In this document: one piece after another, positions 35,199 to 45,121 of the stretch
Numbering within the stretch: position 1 is the stretch's first letter
How the letters are laid out: each line of letters starts with the position of its first letter
From: Aequorivita aurantiaca
GTDB taxonomy: Bacteria > Bacteroidota > Bacteroidia > Flavobacteriales > Flavobacteriaceae
NCBI RefSeq assembly: GCF_030410135.1
Contig: NZ_JAUGQQ010000003.1
Coordinates: forward strand, 62,001-126,000
Reading direction: 5' to 3'
DNA length: 64,000 nucleotides
The notes under the pieces: model-generated
What the model saw: only the letters and a program-made list of their open reading frames with translations
What the model was told of the DNA's origin: nothing
The model's database searches: none
Translations under genes and position numbers: made by a program

Positions 35199-36276
35199 TT
35201 AAAACTGTTTTATAAAGTTTTATATATTCTTCTACCATTGTATTAATATCAAAATTTTTTGCTCTATCAAAACAAGCAGAGGCAGTTTTTTGATAAAAAT
35301 TTGAATCATTCATTAAATTTCTTACTAACCTAGCTAAATCTTTTTCATCACCTTGTTTAAAAAGCAAACCATAACCGTTAACAATCTCTCTAAGACCCGG
35401 TACATCTGAGCCAATAAATGGTTTATCTACCGACATCCCCTCTATATTGGATAATGACAATCCTTCATATTTTGATGATAAGACTACTACATCCGCTGTT
35501 ATTAAAAGTTGAGGAACATCATTTCTATTACCTAAAAAGTTTACACGTTCTTCTAATTCCAAATTTTTCACCAACTCAACACAATCATTTTTTAAATTCC
35601 CATCTCCAACTAATAGTAATTTTACATTCAGAGGTAGGAATTTTAAAGATTTTATTAATGTTGCTTGATCCTTTTGCCATCGGAAGCTTGAAACCTGGAT
35701 CAAAATAAAATCATTTAACGAAAAAAAAACATCCTTAGAATAAGCCACAGCAGTCGCAAAACGATCTATATCTACACCATTATGAATCATTTTAAATTTT
35801 GAAGAAGGAAAATTCAAATGTTTCTTTAAATTAAGATCCACTTCCTTAGCAATAGTTACAATTATTGCAAGCTTGCTGTATATAAACTTATCTATAGTCT
35901 TCCAAAAAAAAGAACTTCTCCTTCTGTTGTTAGTACTATGTTCGGTATAAATTAACTTTACATTTGAGAAGGAAAGTACCTTTGCCAAAACAACCAAGTA
36001 CAACGTAGGAAATAAATGTAAGTGTACTATGTCATATTTTTTTAAATACGGAATAATTCTGAAAATTAAAAATGGATTATATATAGAATGTAGCGTAAGT
36101 CCCTTTATGCATGCTGTAGAGATCAACTTCAACTCCTCCCAAAAAGAGGTCTTCTTATTACTTAGAAGAAGAACATCGGTCTTCAGCCCTTTTTTTTGAT
36201 AGATAGGTACACTTTCCATGATTAACTTTTCTGCTCCACCAGTTGAAAGACTATTTATTACTTGTAGGATTCTCAT
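35185..36276 (-). CDS. Glycosyltransferase family 4
   Basis: A 363-residue GT-B enzyme from ATG 36276 (MRILQVINSLSTGGAEKLIM), whose A overlaps the TAA stop of the upstream gene (TAATG). The GGAEKL loop, LIQVSSFRWQKDQATLIKS and SSKYEGLSLSNIEGMSVDKP donor-site signature are present. Sugar and linkage cannot be read from the sequence. Codons are markedly AT-rich compared with genes left of 35.2 kb. Confidence 0.88.
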   Translation of the reverse strand: MRILQVINSLSTGGAEKLIMESVPIYQKKGLKTDVLLLSNKKTSFWEELKLISTACIKGLTLHSIYNPFLIFRIIPYLKKYDIVHLHLFPTLYLVVLAKVLSFSNVKLIYTEHSTNNRRRSSFFWKTIDKFIYSKLAIIVTIAKEVDLNLKKHLNFPSSKFKMIHNGVDIDRFATAVAYSKDVFFSLNDFILIQVSSFRWQKDQATLIKSLKFLPLNVKLLLVGDGNLKNDCVELVKNLELEERVNFLGNRNDVPQLLITADVVVLSSKYEGLSLSNIEGMSVDKPFIGSDVPGLREIVNGYGLLFKQGDEKDLARLVRNLMNDSNFYQKTASACFDRAKNFDINTMVEEYIKLYKTVLNAPT

Positions 36277-37157
36277 TACCAGGTCATCAGTCGTATATAT
36301 AAATTTAAGAATACCCCAAAAGGAAATAAAATAATATTCAACCATGCTTTTTTTCCCTTAAAAATAGCACCCATATCATTTGCAAAAATACTGGACGAAA
36401 CAATATGAATCGAATTTTTTAGGTCTTCCCAAAATGAAGAAGAGTATTTCTTTTGAATATTTCTTGCGTATAAAAAGCCCTTAGGGGATGTTTTATATTG
36501 CTTTAATATCGTGCCAGAGGAGCCGTCAACTTGATAATCAACAATGCATAAAATTTCATTCATATATATAAAGTCATAATCATGTCCAATCATTAAATAA
36601 AGCACCCCCAAAGGTACAAGCCGTTCATTTGGAAACTCGGGATACTGAGGATATTGTTTGACGATTTCTGTTTTTAATACAATCTTTTTATCACCTGTAA
36701 CTTTATGCTTCGTATAGAGCTTCTTTAATGCCCCTCTTTTTAAAGTATCTGGTATTTTTGTTCCAATAATATTTCCGTGCACATCAGCATCTAAACCAAT
36801 AAGCCCTGCAATTTTAGAAGTATCTTCAATAGCATTCCAACGATGGAGTATTTTCTCTAGCCCATCTTTTGGCATATAATCATCTGAATCGATACAAACA
36901 TTCAATTCAGTTTTGATATTTGCATAGGCCAAATTATGTCCCGTATGCATCCCTCCATTCTCTTTAAATTGATAATGGATTTCTATCTTGGCTTCGCTTA
37001 TCCATTTTTCAACTAGGTTTCTTGTATTGTCTATTGACCCATCATCTATGAGCATCCATATAAAATCTTTATTTGACTGTTTCAAAAGACTTTTATATAA
37101 TCTAGGCAATAAATGTGCTCTATTAAATGTAGGAGTAAATACAGTAATTGTTTTCAT
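36276..37157 (-). CDS. Glycosyltransferase family 2
   Basis: A 293-residue GT-A enzyme: ITVFTPTFNRAHLLPRLYKSLL, DDGSIDNTRNLVEKW and the metal-binding CIDSDDYMP (D-x-D type) near residue 95. No clear transmembrane helices except a hydrophobic C-terminus (LNIILFPFGVFLNLY). Its start codon overlaps the polymerase stop by one base. It adds one sugar of the repeat unit; the donor is unknown. Confidence 0.9.
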   Translation of the reverse strand: MKTITVFTPTFNRAHLLPRLYKSLLKQSNKDFIWMLIDDGSIDNTRNLVEKWISEAKIEIHYQFKENGGMHTGHNLAYANIKTELNVCIDSDDYMPKDGLEKILHRWNAIEDTSKIAGLIGLDADVHGNIIGTKIPDTLKRGALKKLYTKHKVTGDKKIVLKTEIVKQYPQYPEFPNERLVPLGVLYLMIGHDYDFIYMNEILCIVDYQVDGSSGTILKQYKTSPKGFLYARNIQKKYSSSFWEDLKNSIHIVSSSIFANDMGAIFKGKKAWLNIILFPFGVFLNLYIRLMTW

Positions 37158-38248
37158 TAGTTTATCAACAGATTCATTATAAAAGTGAATGAAAAATAAG
37201 CGATTAAAACCAATCCTATACGATGATGCTGTCTAGGAATAATCTCCTTTATCAATAATGGATAAATAAGGACCACACCAATCATAAACCATGATAGATA
37301 AGCAAAACGATTAGAAAAGTTAGCCCTAATCACCAAAATCCAGAAGGCATTAGAGAATAAATAGGTGTTGTAAAGCCAAAAATAGATTTTATCTTTAAAT
37401 TTTAGCTTAACAATATAGTACCATCCGGCAAATACTGCCGTAGCACTATACATCAAAAAATCCCAACGAAACCCGGTGAACCTAAAATCATCATTATTTA
37501 TCTTGCCTTCGGTGAAATAATGGATTCGTTGATCATCAAATCCAATAGACCCGAAGAAATTTTCGAAAAACCCTCCCCCTATTAGTGAAACGGGAATACA
37601 TAACGCCCAAAAAACAATCATTCTTTTCGGTTGATTATAGAAATTAGCTAGTAAAAATCCAACTGCCGGCAATAACATAGTTTTATGAAAGTTAATAGCC
37701 AGAACGATCCATAAAATCTGCCATACTCTTTTTTCTCTTGAAATACCTAATAAAAAAAATGAACCTGCTATACCATTCCGAATTCCATTAGTACCATAGG
37801 CCCAGAAAGAAAAGGCTCCAATTAGAAATAAAAAGCCATAGAACCAGTAATCATTAAACCATTTTTTACAGATGAAATATAATGGGATTACATATAACCC
37901 TGCGCACAATAGAAAATATACATGAATTGTCATTAATTGTGAGGAGAATTTAGTAAAATTATGAAATAGAATATCTCTTGTGGATGTAATAGGAGCGCCA
38001 GTTGAATATATTTTAAAATAATGACTATAGGTACTCATATCACCAAAATAGCGCCCACTAATTGGCCTTAATCCCATATAGAGAATAACAAAAATTAACA
38101 ACACAGGACCTATTACTTTTATGTACTTTAAAATTTTTACTGAGTTAAGAGGAAGAATTAGAGTATGCAGAAAAGTGACTAGGACTATAAATAATAAACT
38201 ATAGAAGTAAAAGGGAGTATATAGCTCTATGGGAATAAAGGAATTCAT
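37157..38248 (-). CDS. EpsG-family polysaccharide polymerase (Wzy role)
   Basis: A 363-residue integral membrane protein with about ten helices and the EpsG-type middle motif WAYGTNGIRNGIAGSFFLLG (about 165-184). It most likely polymerises undecaprenol-linked repeat units at the outer face of the inner membrane. It lies between glycosyltransferase genes with 1-bp overlap on one side and 6-bp spacing on the other. It is the only polymerase-like protein in the cluster. Confidence 0.85.
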   Translation of the reverse strand: MNSFIPIELYTPFYFYSLLFIVLVTFLHTLILPLNSVKILKYIKVIGPVLLIFVILYMGLRPISGRYFGDMSTYSHYFKIYSTGAPITSTRDILFHNFTKFSSQLMTIHVYFLLCAGLYVIPLYFICKKWFNDYWFYGFLFLIGAFSFWAYGTNGIRNGIAGSFFLLGISREKRVWQILWIVLAINFHKTMLLPAVGFLLANFYNQPKRMIVFWALCIPVSLIGGGFFENFFGSIGFDDQRIHYFTEGKINNDDFRFTGFRWDFLMYSATAVFAGWYYIVKLKFKDKIYFWLYNTYLFSNAFWILVIRANFSNRFAYLSWFMIGVVLIYPLLIKEIIPRQHHRIGLVLIAYFSFTFIMNLLIN

Positions 38249-38254
38249 CTATTG

Positions 38255-39349
38255 TCAAATTAGCTTGTGGAACAGTTCGTCCCATTCCTTTACTATGTTT
38301 TCTGGCAGATATCTCTGTACATTTTCCCTTCCCCTAGCACCCATTTCCTTTCGCAAAGTTTGATTTTCTATAAGCGTTATCAGTTTCTCGGCTAGTGATT
38401 CTATATTTCCGTTTTTTACGAGATAACCGTCTATTCCATCGTGAATAATATCTGCGGGACCATGTGGACAATTAAAGCTTACACAAGGAATGCCGCAGGC
38501 CATAGCTTCAATAATAACCATTCCAAATCCTTCAGACCGAGATGGCAAAACCATTATAGAAGAATTCAAATATTTACTTTTAATATTTTTCACGGGATCA
38601 TAAAAGTTAACACTCCCAATCAAACCCATCTTCTCTGCTTTTTTTTTAAAAGTATTATTTATATCTGGCATTCCATATATATTCAATGTCCAATCTTTAT
38701 ATACTTCTGCAACCTTTTTCCATGTCAAAAACAATAAATCATATCCTTTATTATAGCTATGACTTCCTACAACAATAATTTTTTTGGTATCCAAAGCTGC
38801 AGATTCTTTAGGATAGAAAGAAAGTGCGTTGGGAATGACTGATAAATTATCTCCTTTCCATTCCTTTAGATTACTTTTGGTAAGAACAATAAATTTTTCG
38901 AAATTAGTGGCTAAATTTTTCATTAAATTATATTGAAGTTTAGCTTGAAGAAAAAAAAAGATGCCTTTATTTTCTTTATTAAAGTTCAAATTTATGGAAG
39001 CATGACGTTCATAAATGATTGGAATCTTTTCTCTTATAATTAACGGAACAAAAAAACCTTTTAAACCATCATCACAGACTGAAATGACATCAGGCTGAAC
39101 ATCCCTCACTATGCTCTTTATTCCTCTTTTATATTCGAATATATTTTCGAAAATACTTCCTCCTACCGGAATACTATACATCTGTATTTTTTTGGAAAAA
39201 ATATAAAATGGATTTAAGTGATTATTATTTAAACATAATATGCTTACTTCATACCCATAGTGCTCAGCAAGATAGGACGCTTTAATTGAAAGCACTCGCT
39301 CTAAACCTCCTGAACCATTTATTCCATTTGTAATATATAGTAGTTTCAT
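38255..39349 (-). CDS. Glycosyltransferase family 4
   Basis: A 364-residue GT-B enzyme beginning MKLLYITNGINGSGGLERVL (GGLER loop). Donor-site motifs are VLPSRSEGFGMVIIEAMACGIPC and the following GPADIIHDGIDGYLV. It is part of the AT-rich glycosyltransferase block and is separated by 6 bp from the polymerase gene. The linkage is unknown. Confidence 0.88.
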   Translation of the reverse strand: MKLLYITNGINGSGGLERVLSIKASYLAEHYGYEVSILCLNNNHLNPFYIFSKKIQMYSIPVGGSIFENIFEYKRGIKSIVRDVQPDVISVCDDGLKGFFVPLIIREKIPIIYERHASINLNFNKENKGIFFFLQAKLQYNLMKNLATNFEKFIVLTKSNLKEWKGDNLSVIPNALSFYPKESAALDTKKIIVVGSHSYNKGYDLLFLTWKKVAEVYKDWTLNIYGMPDINNTFKKKAEKMGLIGSVNFYDPVKNIKSKYLNSSIMVLPSRSEGFGMVIIEAMACGIPCVSFNCPHGPADIIHDGIDGYLVKNGNIESLAEKLITLIENQTLRKEMGARGRENVQRYLPENIVKEWDELFHKLI

Positions 39350-39361
39350 GTTATAAATAAA

Positions 39362-40573
39362 CTAATTTTCGTTGATCAAAGCGTATAATTTCTCTACCAC
39401 TCGCTGGTTGCTATAATCCGTATTTTTCATATTTCCAAGGAGATCCTTTTGTTTTGCTATATCAAAAATAAATTCTGAAATTTCATTTGCGGCTTTTTCA
39501 TTATCCATTGAAACAATAATACCATCAAAATTTTCGCGCAATTGGGAAGCAGAGGTGGAAAAGCGTGTAATTATCACCAACTTTTGCAAAATTTGAGCTT
39601 CTCTCACAGTAACGGCCTTACCTTCATATTTAGAAGGTTGTATGTAAAAATCGCAGGCTTGCATATAGGGATAAGGATTGACTTTTTCACCTAAAAGAAA
39701 AAAATGAGAGTGCATTTCTGCCTTTATTATATTATTGTGTATTGTAGTTTTTTCTGGTCCATCCCCAATAACGTACCATTTAATATTCAATCCCATTTCA
39801 ACCAAGTATTTACAAATGTAGACAGCCTGATCAAAATTTTTTTGTGCAGACAACCTCCCAACAGAACAAAAAATAATCTCAGATACTTCCTTTCTTAATT
39901 CTTTTTCAACATTGGCTTCTTGTGCTTGTTTCCTAACCATCTCTGGGGATAATATATTTTCAATTTCAATTATTTTTTGTTCTAATTCTGGCATTACCGA
40001 TACAAAAGTTTTAGTTACACTTTCAGAAATCGATACAACATAATCGAATTTTCTCCAAATTGGCAGTTCTATTTTTTTATTTAAGTCAATTTTAGAGTAA
40101 TCGGTATGAATCCACGCTAATTTCTTTTTTGCATCAACTTTATTTAGAACAATATTATGTGGCATTAAAAAACTTATAGCTAAATCATATACTCCATAGG
40201 CTTTGAGTGATGGCAAAAATGGTTCAGTATATTTTAAGCTATAAGTCAAGGAGGAAGAATCATCTGTTGATTGATTTTTCTTTTGAAAGATTTTTGTTCT
40301 TAGAGCAGCGATGGTTCGCGCAATGCCAATACACCAAAAACCTTCTTTTATCAAATGCTTAACAGGGCGACCGTAAGTGGCATAGTTGTTATTCTCTGGC
40401 AATAGATTTACTGATGAAGGGATAAGATTCATAAACGCACCAGAATGTCTGTGCAGAAACAAATCTACTTCGTAACTTTGGTAATCAATACTATTCAATA
40501 AGCCTATTAAACTTCGTTCAACCCCACCTATTTCCATGTAATAGGTGCTAATAAATATTCGTTTTTTTACCAT
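39362..40573 (-). CDS. Glycosyltransferase family 4
   Basis: A 403-residue GT-B enzyme beginning MVKKRIFISTYYMEIGGVER, with a central FCSVGRLSAQKNFDQAVYICKYL and a donor site IQPSKYEGKAVTVREAQILQKLV. The EGKAVTVREA form of the signature is a common variant among flavobacterial capsule genes. It lies 12 bp from the gene at 38255 and 20 bp from the family 2 gene at 40594. Confidence 0.87.
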   Translation of the reverse strand: MVKKRIFISTYYMEIGGVERSLIGLLNSIDYQSYEVDLFLHRHSGAFMNLIPSSVNLLPENNNYATYGRPVKHLIKEGFWCIGIARTIAALRTKIFQKKNQSTDDSSSLTYSLKYTEPFLPSLKAYGVYDLAISFLMPHNIVLNKVDAKKKLAWIHTDYSKIDLNKKIELPIWRKFDYVVSISESVTKTFVSVMPELEQKIIEIENILSPEMVRKQAQEANVEKELRKEVSEIIFCSVGRLSAQKNFDQAVYICKYLVEMGLNIKWYVIGDGPEKTTIHNNIIKAEMHSHFFLLGEKVNPYPYMQACDFYIQPSKYEGKAVTVREAQILQKLVIITRFSTSASQLRENFDGIIVSMDNEKAANEISEFIFDIAKQKDLLGNMKNTDYSNQRVVEKLYALINEN

Positions 40574-40593
40574 TGAAAATCCTCTATTGAAGG

Positions 40594-41586
40594 TTAGAAT
40601 TTATTTTTGAAATTTCTAATAAAATCTATCAGGCCCAATACTGTAAGTGGATAATGATTCAAACCCCATTTGATAAGTTTCATCTTTCCCTTACAATCAA
40701 CCTGTAACGGATAAAGACGATTCTTTTGCAATAAATCAATAATTTTTATAGCCCAAGTTTTTTCATATCTGAAATATACCAAGTGATTAAATATAACATC
40801 ATGTAGACTTTCAATTTTTTTTTTCAGACCTACCCTTATTTGCTCATCGTTTCCTACATCATTATCCAAAAAATGTTGTAACGATTTTTTTACTTTTATA
40901 ATAGAAGCAAAATATATATAGCGATTCTTTCCATTTTTTGAATTTGTAAAAGAATTAGGGTGTTGAACATAGTTATAACACCTTACATTCAGAAAAGATA
41001 TACGTTTTGAATGAAACATTAATTTAGGCAATATTTCCGAGTCTTGCATGTTAATTCTTTCCTTAAAAAAAATTCGATTTTTGTAAAATAAAATTCTCTC
41101 AAAAACAAAACTCCATGTATAACTTTTTGAATAATTATTTTTATAAAATTCAGAGCCTGAAATCACTTCTGTTACGTCCGGATTGTTTGCATTATTATTG
41201 ATTACAGTACCCTGTTCATCCACAATTTTGTAATTCAACATTAAAATATCAAGATTTAAATTCTTCAATGAAAATATAATCTTTGACAAGACCATTGGTT
41301 CAATAAAATCATCACCATCAATAAACCAAACGAAACTTCCAGATGCGTGATGTAATGCTTTATTTCTTGCCGAGCCCAAACCACTATTTGCTTGTTCTAT
41401 TAATATTATATTTCGATAACTTAATTGTATTTCTTTAATTATTGTTGCTGTTTGATCTGTAGATCCATCATTAACACAAATTATTTCAAATTTTTCAGAA
41501 GGTAAATCTTGTAATACACAAGACAGGAGACATTTTTTTATATGTTTTTCTACATTATATGCAGCTATCAATAAACTTATTATCAT
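40594..41586 (-). CDS. Glycosyltransferase family 2
   Basis: A 330-residue GT-A enzyme beginning ISLLIAAYNVEKHIKKCLLS, with CVNDGSTDQTATIIKEI and the acidic metal site FVWFIDGDDFIEP. A C-terminal helical domain of about 100 residues is rich in K and F. Its ATG overlaps the flippase stop by four bases (ATGA), indicating coupled translation. Confidence 0.9.
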   Translation of the reverse strand: MIISLLIAAYNVEKHIKKCLLSCVLQDLPSEKFEIICVNDGSTDQTATIIKEIQLSYRNIILIEQANSGLGSARNKALHHASGSFVWFIDGDDFIEPMVLSKIIFSLKNLNLDILMLNYKIVDEQGTVINNNANNPDVTEVISGSEFYKNNYSKSYTWSFVFERILFYKNRIFFKERINMQDSEILPKLMFHSKRISFLNVRCYNYVQHPNSFTNSKNGKNRYIYFASIIKVKKSLQHFLDNDVGNDEQIRVGLKKKIESLHDVIFNHLVYFRYEKTWAIKIIDLLQKNRLYPLQVDCKGKMKLIKWGLNHYPLTVLGLIDFIRNFKNKF

Positions 41587-43076
41587 CTTCTCAAACTTAT
41601 AATCAAAGCCTTCTCATATTTATTAAACACGACTACATAATAGACAATGAAATAAATTATAACATAGGATAAACTTTTTATGACGAAATCCGCCAAATTG
41701 TTACTATATGCTATAGAAGAATATATATAATCTAAAATGATAATGATGAAAAATAATGGTAGTATGGCTTTTAAAAAATTGAAATAAAATTTTACCATAC
41801 CTAATCCCAATACTGCATGGAATATATAATTTAAAGTGATAATGCCTATAAACCAGAGTACACAAATGGATGCAATGACTCCGTTTAGTTGAAAATTTGG
41901 ATAACTAACATATCCCAATATAGTCCCTAAGGGTATAACAACTAAGTAAATTAGTGTTTTATAATAAATTTTGTTTTTTACTTCTAACAGAGAGGTTGCA
42001 AAGGTTTGGGTTAACGGAATAGTATAAGCTAACATTATAATCAAACTTATGTAATAAGCAGGAATATAGGTTTCCCCAAGCCATAAAAGAATAAAATTTT
42101 TACCTAAAAGATAAAATCCACCTAAAATAAGAAAAAGAACTATAAATGATATTCTTCCAATCTTTATAAACATATTTGTCAATTCATCGGAATTTTCAGA
42201 ATTTACTACCATCTTGGTGGCCGTGGGCAGGAATAAAGAAGAAATAGATGAGGAAAAAGCGCCATAATATGTTCCCAACATTATTCCAATAGCATATATT
42301 GCAACTTGCTCTGTACCACCTCGAATTCCTACTACAATTTGTCCTCCCTGCCATTGAAATTGACTGATAAGTCCTAATAAAAACATCCACACAGAAAAAC
42401 TTAATATATTCTTTACTTGAAAGATCTTAAGTTTTGTGAAAACAAAATCTATTTTCAAATACTGCTTCACAAATATAAAGTTGGATATAAAAAATAAAAT
42501 ATTTACTGAAGTATCGATTATTACTAAAGTTACTGCATCTCCATAACTACTCAAAATCACAAAAACTATTATAGCTCTAAGCAGATATTTTACAACTAAC
42601 ACACCCCGAGCATATATAAATCTTTCATATGCATTAGCTACACCTAAGAAAATATTTCCTGGCAATGAAATTGTCAGATTGACTAATAACAAAACAAACA
42701 TAATTTTTGCTTTGTTAATTTCGATATGATTCATTGATTTATTAAATAATACTTCAATGTTAAAGTACATGAGTATACCTAAAATAACCAGAATCAAGGT
42801 TATAAAACTATATAGTTTAACTATCGTTCCTAAAAATTTGGACTGTTCTTCAAATTGATTTTTTGCCCTGTATCTTGCAACAAATCTAATTACTGTATCT
42901 CCCAACCCAAAATCTACCAATGTAAAATAAGCAACCAATGAGCCTAATAAACTGTATAGACCATATTCTGCATCTCCTATTGAGGCTATAATAAAGGGTG
43001 TTAATAACATACCAATTATGGTTGTTATTATAACATTCAGATATGAAAGTAAAGCTCCTTTTTTTAATTGACTCAT
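41583..43076 (-). CDS. Wzx-type polysaccharide flippase
   Basis: A 497-residue inner-membrane protein of the MOP/PST superfamily with 12 to 14 helices; early segment IASIGDAEYGLYSLLGSLVA and DFGLGDTVIRFVARYR are typical. It flips undecaprenol-linked oligosaccharide to the periplasmic face. It is the first gene of the AT-rich polysaccharide operon and has a probable promoter at 43286-43315 with a leader of about 200 nt. Confidence 0.9.
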   Translation of the reverse strand: MSQLKKGALLSYLNVIITTIIGMLLTPFIIASIGDAEYGLYSLLGSLVAYFTLVDFGLGDTVIRFVARYRAKNQFEEQSKFLGTIVKLYSFITLILVILGILMYFNIEVLFNKSMNHIEINKAKIMFVLLLVNLTISLPGNIFLGVANAYERFIYARGVLVVKYLLRAIIVFVILSSYGDAVTLVIIDTSVNILFFISNFIFVKQYLKIDFVFTKLKIFQVKNILSFSVWMFLLGLISQFQWQGGQIVVGIRGGTEQVAIYAIGIMLGTYYGAFSSSISSLFLPTATKMVVNSENSDELTNMFIKIGRISFIVLFLILGGFYLLGKNFILLWLGETYIPAYYISLIIMLAYTIPLTQTFATSLLEVKNKIYYKTLIYLVVIPLGTILGYVSYPNFQLNGVIASICVLWFIGIITLNYIFHAVLGLGMVKFYFNFLKAILPLFFIIIILDYIYSSIAYSNNLADFVIKSLSYVIIYFIVYYVVVFNKYEKALIISLRR

Positions 43077-43285
43077 TATCTTTATTAAAATCCGAAATTT
43101 TTAATGAGAGTAATTAAAATTTCTCTATACCAATCATAAAATAAATTAAATTTTAAAAATTTCTGAAGCTGGAGATAGATTTTAATATTTTAAGCACTAT
43201 TCTCTGTATCTCTTGTTGATCAAATAGTTTAAAATCATCAATTTTCAAAGCACTAAAATATTCGTCCATGAAGAATTTGAAGATG

Positions 43286-43315
43286 CAAAGATAAACAACC
43301 ACGATTAACTACCAA
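43286..43315 (-). promoter_or_regulatory. Promoter of the polysaccharide operon
   Basis: On the minus strand TTG (43313-43315), a 19-bp spacer and TATCTTTG (43286-43293), an exact fit to the Bacteroidota consensus. Transcription would start near 43279 and run into wzx after a leader of about 200 nt with no obvious gene. Confidence 0.7.
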
Positions 43316-43850
43316 TTAATATCGATAAAATGCCAAGAGGAAAGTAAAGTTTTAATTGAGACATCTAGGCGTAACATAGAATTGAAATTTAATTACTGCG
43401 TTCTCTTTAAGTGACCATTAAATTATTGAAACATTGTCCGTTGGAATTCGAAAAAACATTAAATAATATATCTGTTTATGTATGTAAACTAATAACGTAT
43501 TTGTTTAAGGTATCTAAAACACTGATTATCTCCTAACCCATTCCGGGATTACAACTTCCCCAGTTCCAATGTATGAACGTAACAATTTAATTATTCCAAC
43601 ACACAGAATACGGTATCAATGCCTAGTTCAACTCGCCCCGAGGCATAGTATATAGTGCATCTGAGTATAGTTCATGTTGTCCCAATGGGTAGTTCAAGGG
43701 GGTCGAATGTATGCCGAATGTATGGTTTAAGCTACATTAATGGTACCCAAAGGCTAGGTTCATGCTAGGTTTAAGTGACGAATAATCACAATTTTTTATG
43801 AATTCTAATTGAATTTTATATAAATTGTTACGGAATATAAAACTATACAT
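43316..43850. other. 535-bp non-coding region between divergent operons
   Basis: No convincing gene is present. The left part is plain AT-rich DNA. The part from about 43600 to 43780 is richer in GC and holds repeated TAG(G)TTCA-like words and small hairpins. No TAnnTTTG promoter for the glycine-rich gene on the right could be found. Confidence 0.6.
43619..43773. repeat. Cluster of degenerate TAG(G)TTCA repeats and hairpins
   Basis: TAGTTCA occurs at 43624, 43668 and 43690; TAGGTTCA at 43755 and TAGGTTTA at 43766; CGAATGTATG occurs twice in tandem near 43704-43722. ATGCCT (43619-43624) and AGGCAT (43641-43646) can pair around CTCGCCCCGAG. It may be a regulatory array or a decayed repeat element. 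Confidence 0.45.
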
Positions 43851-45104
43851 ATGAAAAATATCTTTACTTTTCTAACATTCGTGTTATCAGTTCCCGTTAT
43901 ATGGGCGCAATCGGGGTCGCAGGAATTTACCGCGTCCGGCGATTTTACTGTTCCAGCAGGCATAACTTCCATTACCATTGAGGTAATCGGTGGCGGCGGT
44001 GGTGGGGGGAATAATGGTTCCGGCGGCGGCGGCGGCGGCGGATATGCCATGGGTACCTTCACGGTTGCCCCGTCAGATGTCATTTCCGTTACTATTGGAG
44101 CCGGTGGTGAAAGCAATACAGCGGGAGAAACAACCAGTGTGGGAGCATTCATTGAGGCCACTGGCGGAGGCCCAGGAACCTGGGTTCCTCATCCCGATCT
44201 TGGCGGTGGAGGTGCTGGAGGAGTTGGCTCCGGAGGTACCATCAACTATTCTGGCGGAGCCGGTGGTGGTGGTTATTGGACGTATTTCGGTGGCGGCGGT
44301 GGCGGGGCCGCTGGATCTGATGGCGACGGCGCCAATGGCGGAGATACCATTCCATGGACAGGAAATTGTATCACCCCAGGCGGAAGCGGCGGTGAAAGTG
44401 GTGGTATACCGGGTGGTTATGGAGGAAAAGGTGCGGGAATTACAAATGCCAATTGCACAATAACCGATCCTGCTGCCAGCGGCCTGCCCTATGGTGGCGG
44501 AGGTGGCGGTGGTAATGGCATCGGTAGCGATCCTGGTGCTGGCCATAGCGGCTATGCCTTAATCTCTTGGGGACCTCAACCTTGTGCATCACCATCAGAC
44601 CTTGGTGTAATGGACATACAATTGAACTCTGTTATATTGGATTGGACGGAAAACGGATCAGCAACTACGTGGCTTATTGAATGGGGTATTTCAGGATTTA
44701 CCTTAGGAACAGGAACTTCAATAGTTACACAAGAGAAACCTTATTTATTGGAAGGTTTAATGGCAAATACTTTTTATGACTATTACGTTCAATCCAATTG
44801 TGGGGGAACTGGCAGCAGCACTTGGTCTGGGCCTTTTACATTCCAAACGGAAACATTGGGAACAGCGGAAAATACCATTGAGGGTTTTGCATTCTATCCA
44901 AACCCCATGAAGGATTTGTTGCAACTCAGCGCCAATAGCACTATTGAAAATGTTATAATTTATAATGTGCTGGGCCAAAAAGTACTTGATCAAAACATTA
45001 GGGAAAATAGCGCACAACTAAACATTTCAAATCTCTCCGCTGGCAATTATTTTATGAAGGTAATTTCAGGAGGGCAGACTGGAGTCTATAGGTTAATTAA
45101 ATGA
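43851..45104 (+). CDS. Glycine-rich T9SS-secreted protein with Fn3-like domain
   Basis: A 417-residue secreted protein: signal FLTFVLSVPVIWAQ; a glycine-rich domain (about 20-240) with beta motifs FTASGDFTVPAGITSITIEV and repeated GGGGGG tracts; an Fn3-like domain (about 245-330, LGVMDIQLNSVILDWTENGS); and a C-terminal type A sorting domain starting FAFYPNPMKDLLQLSAN. It is exported through type IX secretion to the surface. No enzyme motif was seen; a structural or matrix role is inferred. The glycine stretches are GC-rich and stand out from the AT-rich surroundings. Confidence 0.87.
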   Translation: MKNIFTFLTFVLSVPVIWAQSGSQEFTASGDFTVPAGITSITIEVIGGGGGGGNNGSGGGGGGGYAMGTFTVAPSDVISVTIGAGGESNTAGETTSVGAFIEATGGGPGTWVPHPDLGGGGAGGVGSGGTINYSGGAGGGGYWTYFGGGGGGAAGSDGDGANGGDTIPWTGNCITPGGSGGESGGIPGGYGGKGAGITNANCTITDPAASGLPYGGGGGGGNGIGSDPGAGHSGYALISWGPQPCASPSDLGVMDIQLNSVILDWTENGSATTWLIEWGISGFTLGTGTSIVTQEKPYLLEGLMANTFYDYYVQSNCGGTGSSTWSGPFTFQTETLGTAENTIEGFAFYPNPMKDLLQLSANSTIENVIIYNVLGQKVLDQNIRENSAQLNISNLSAGNYFMKVISGGQTGVYRLIK

Positions 45105-45121
45105 TAGTTGCTAATTTGTAG

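Noticed and set aside
44073-44546. A 157-codon open frame antisense to the glycine-rich gene
   Set aside because: It is rich in Ala, Thr, Ser and Ile only because it mirrors glycine codons of the real gene, which has a signal peptide and a T9SS domain.
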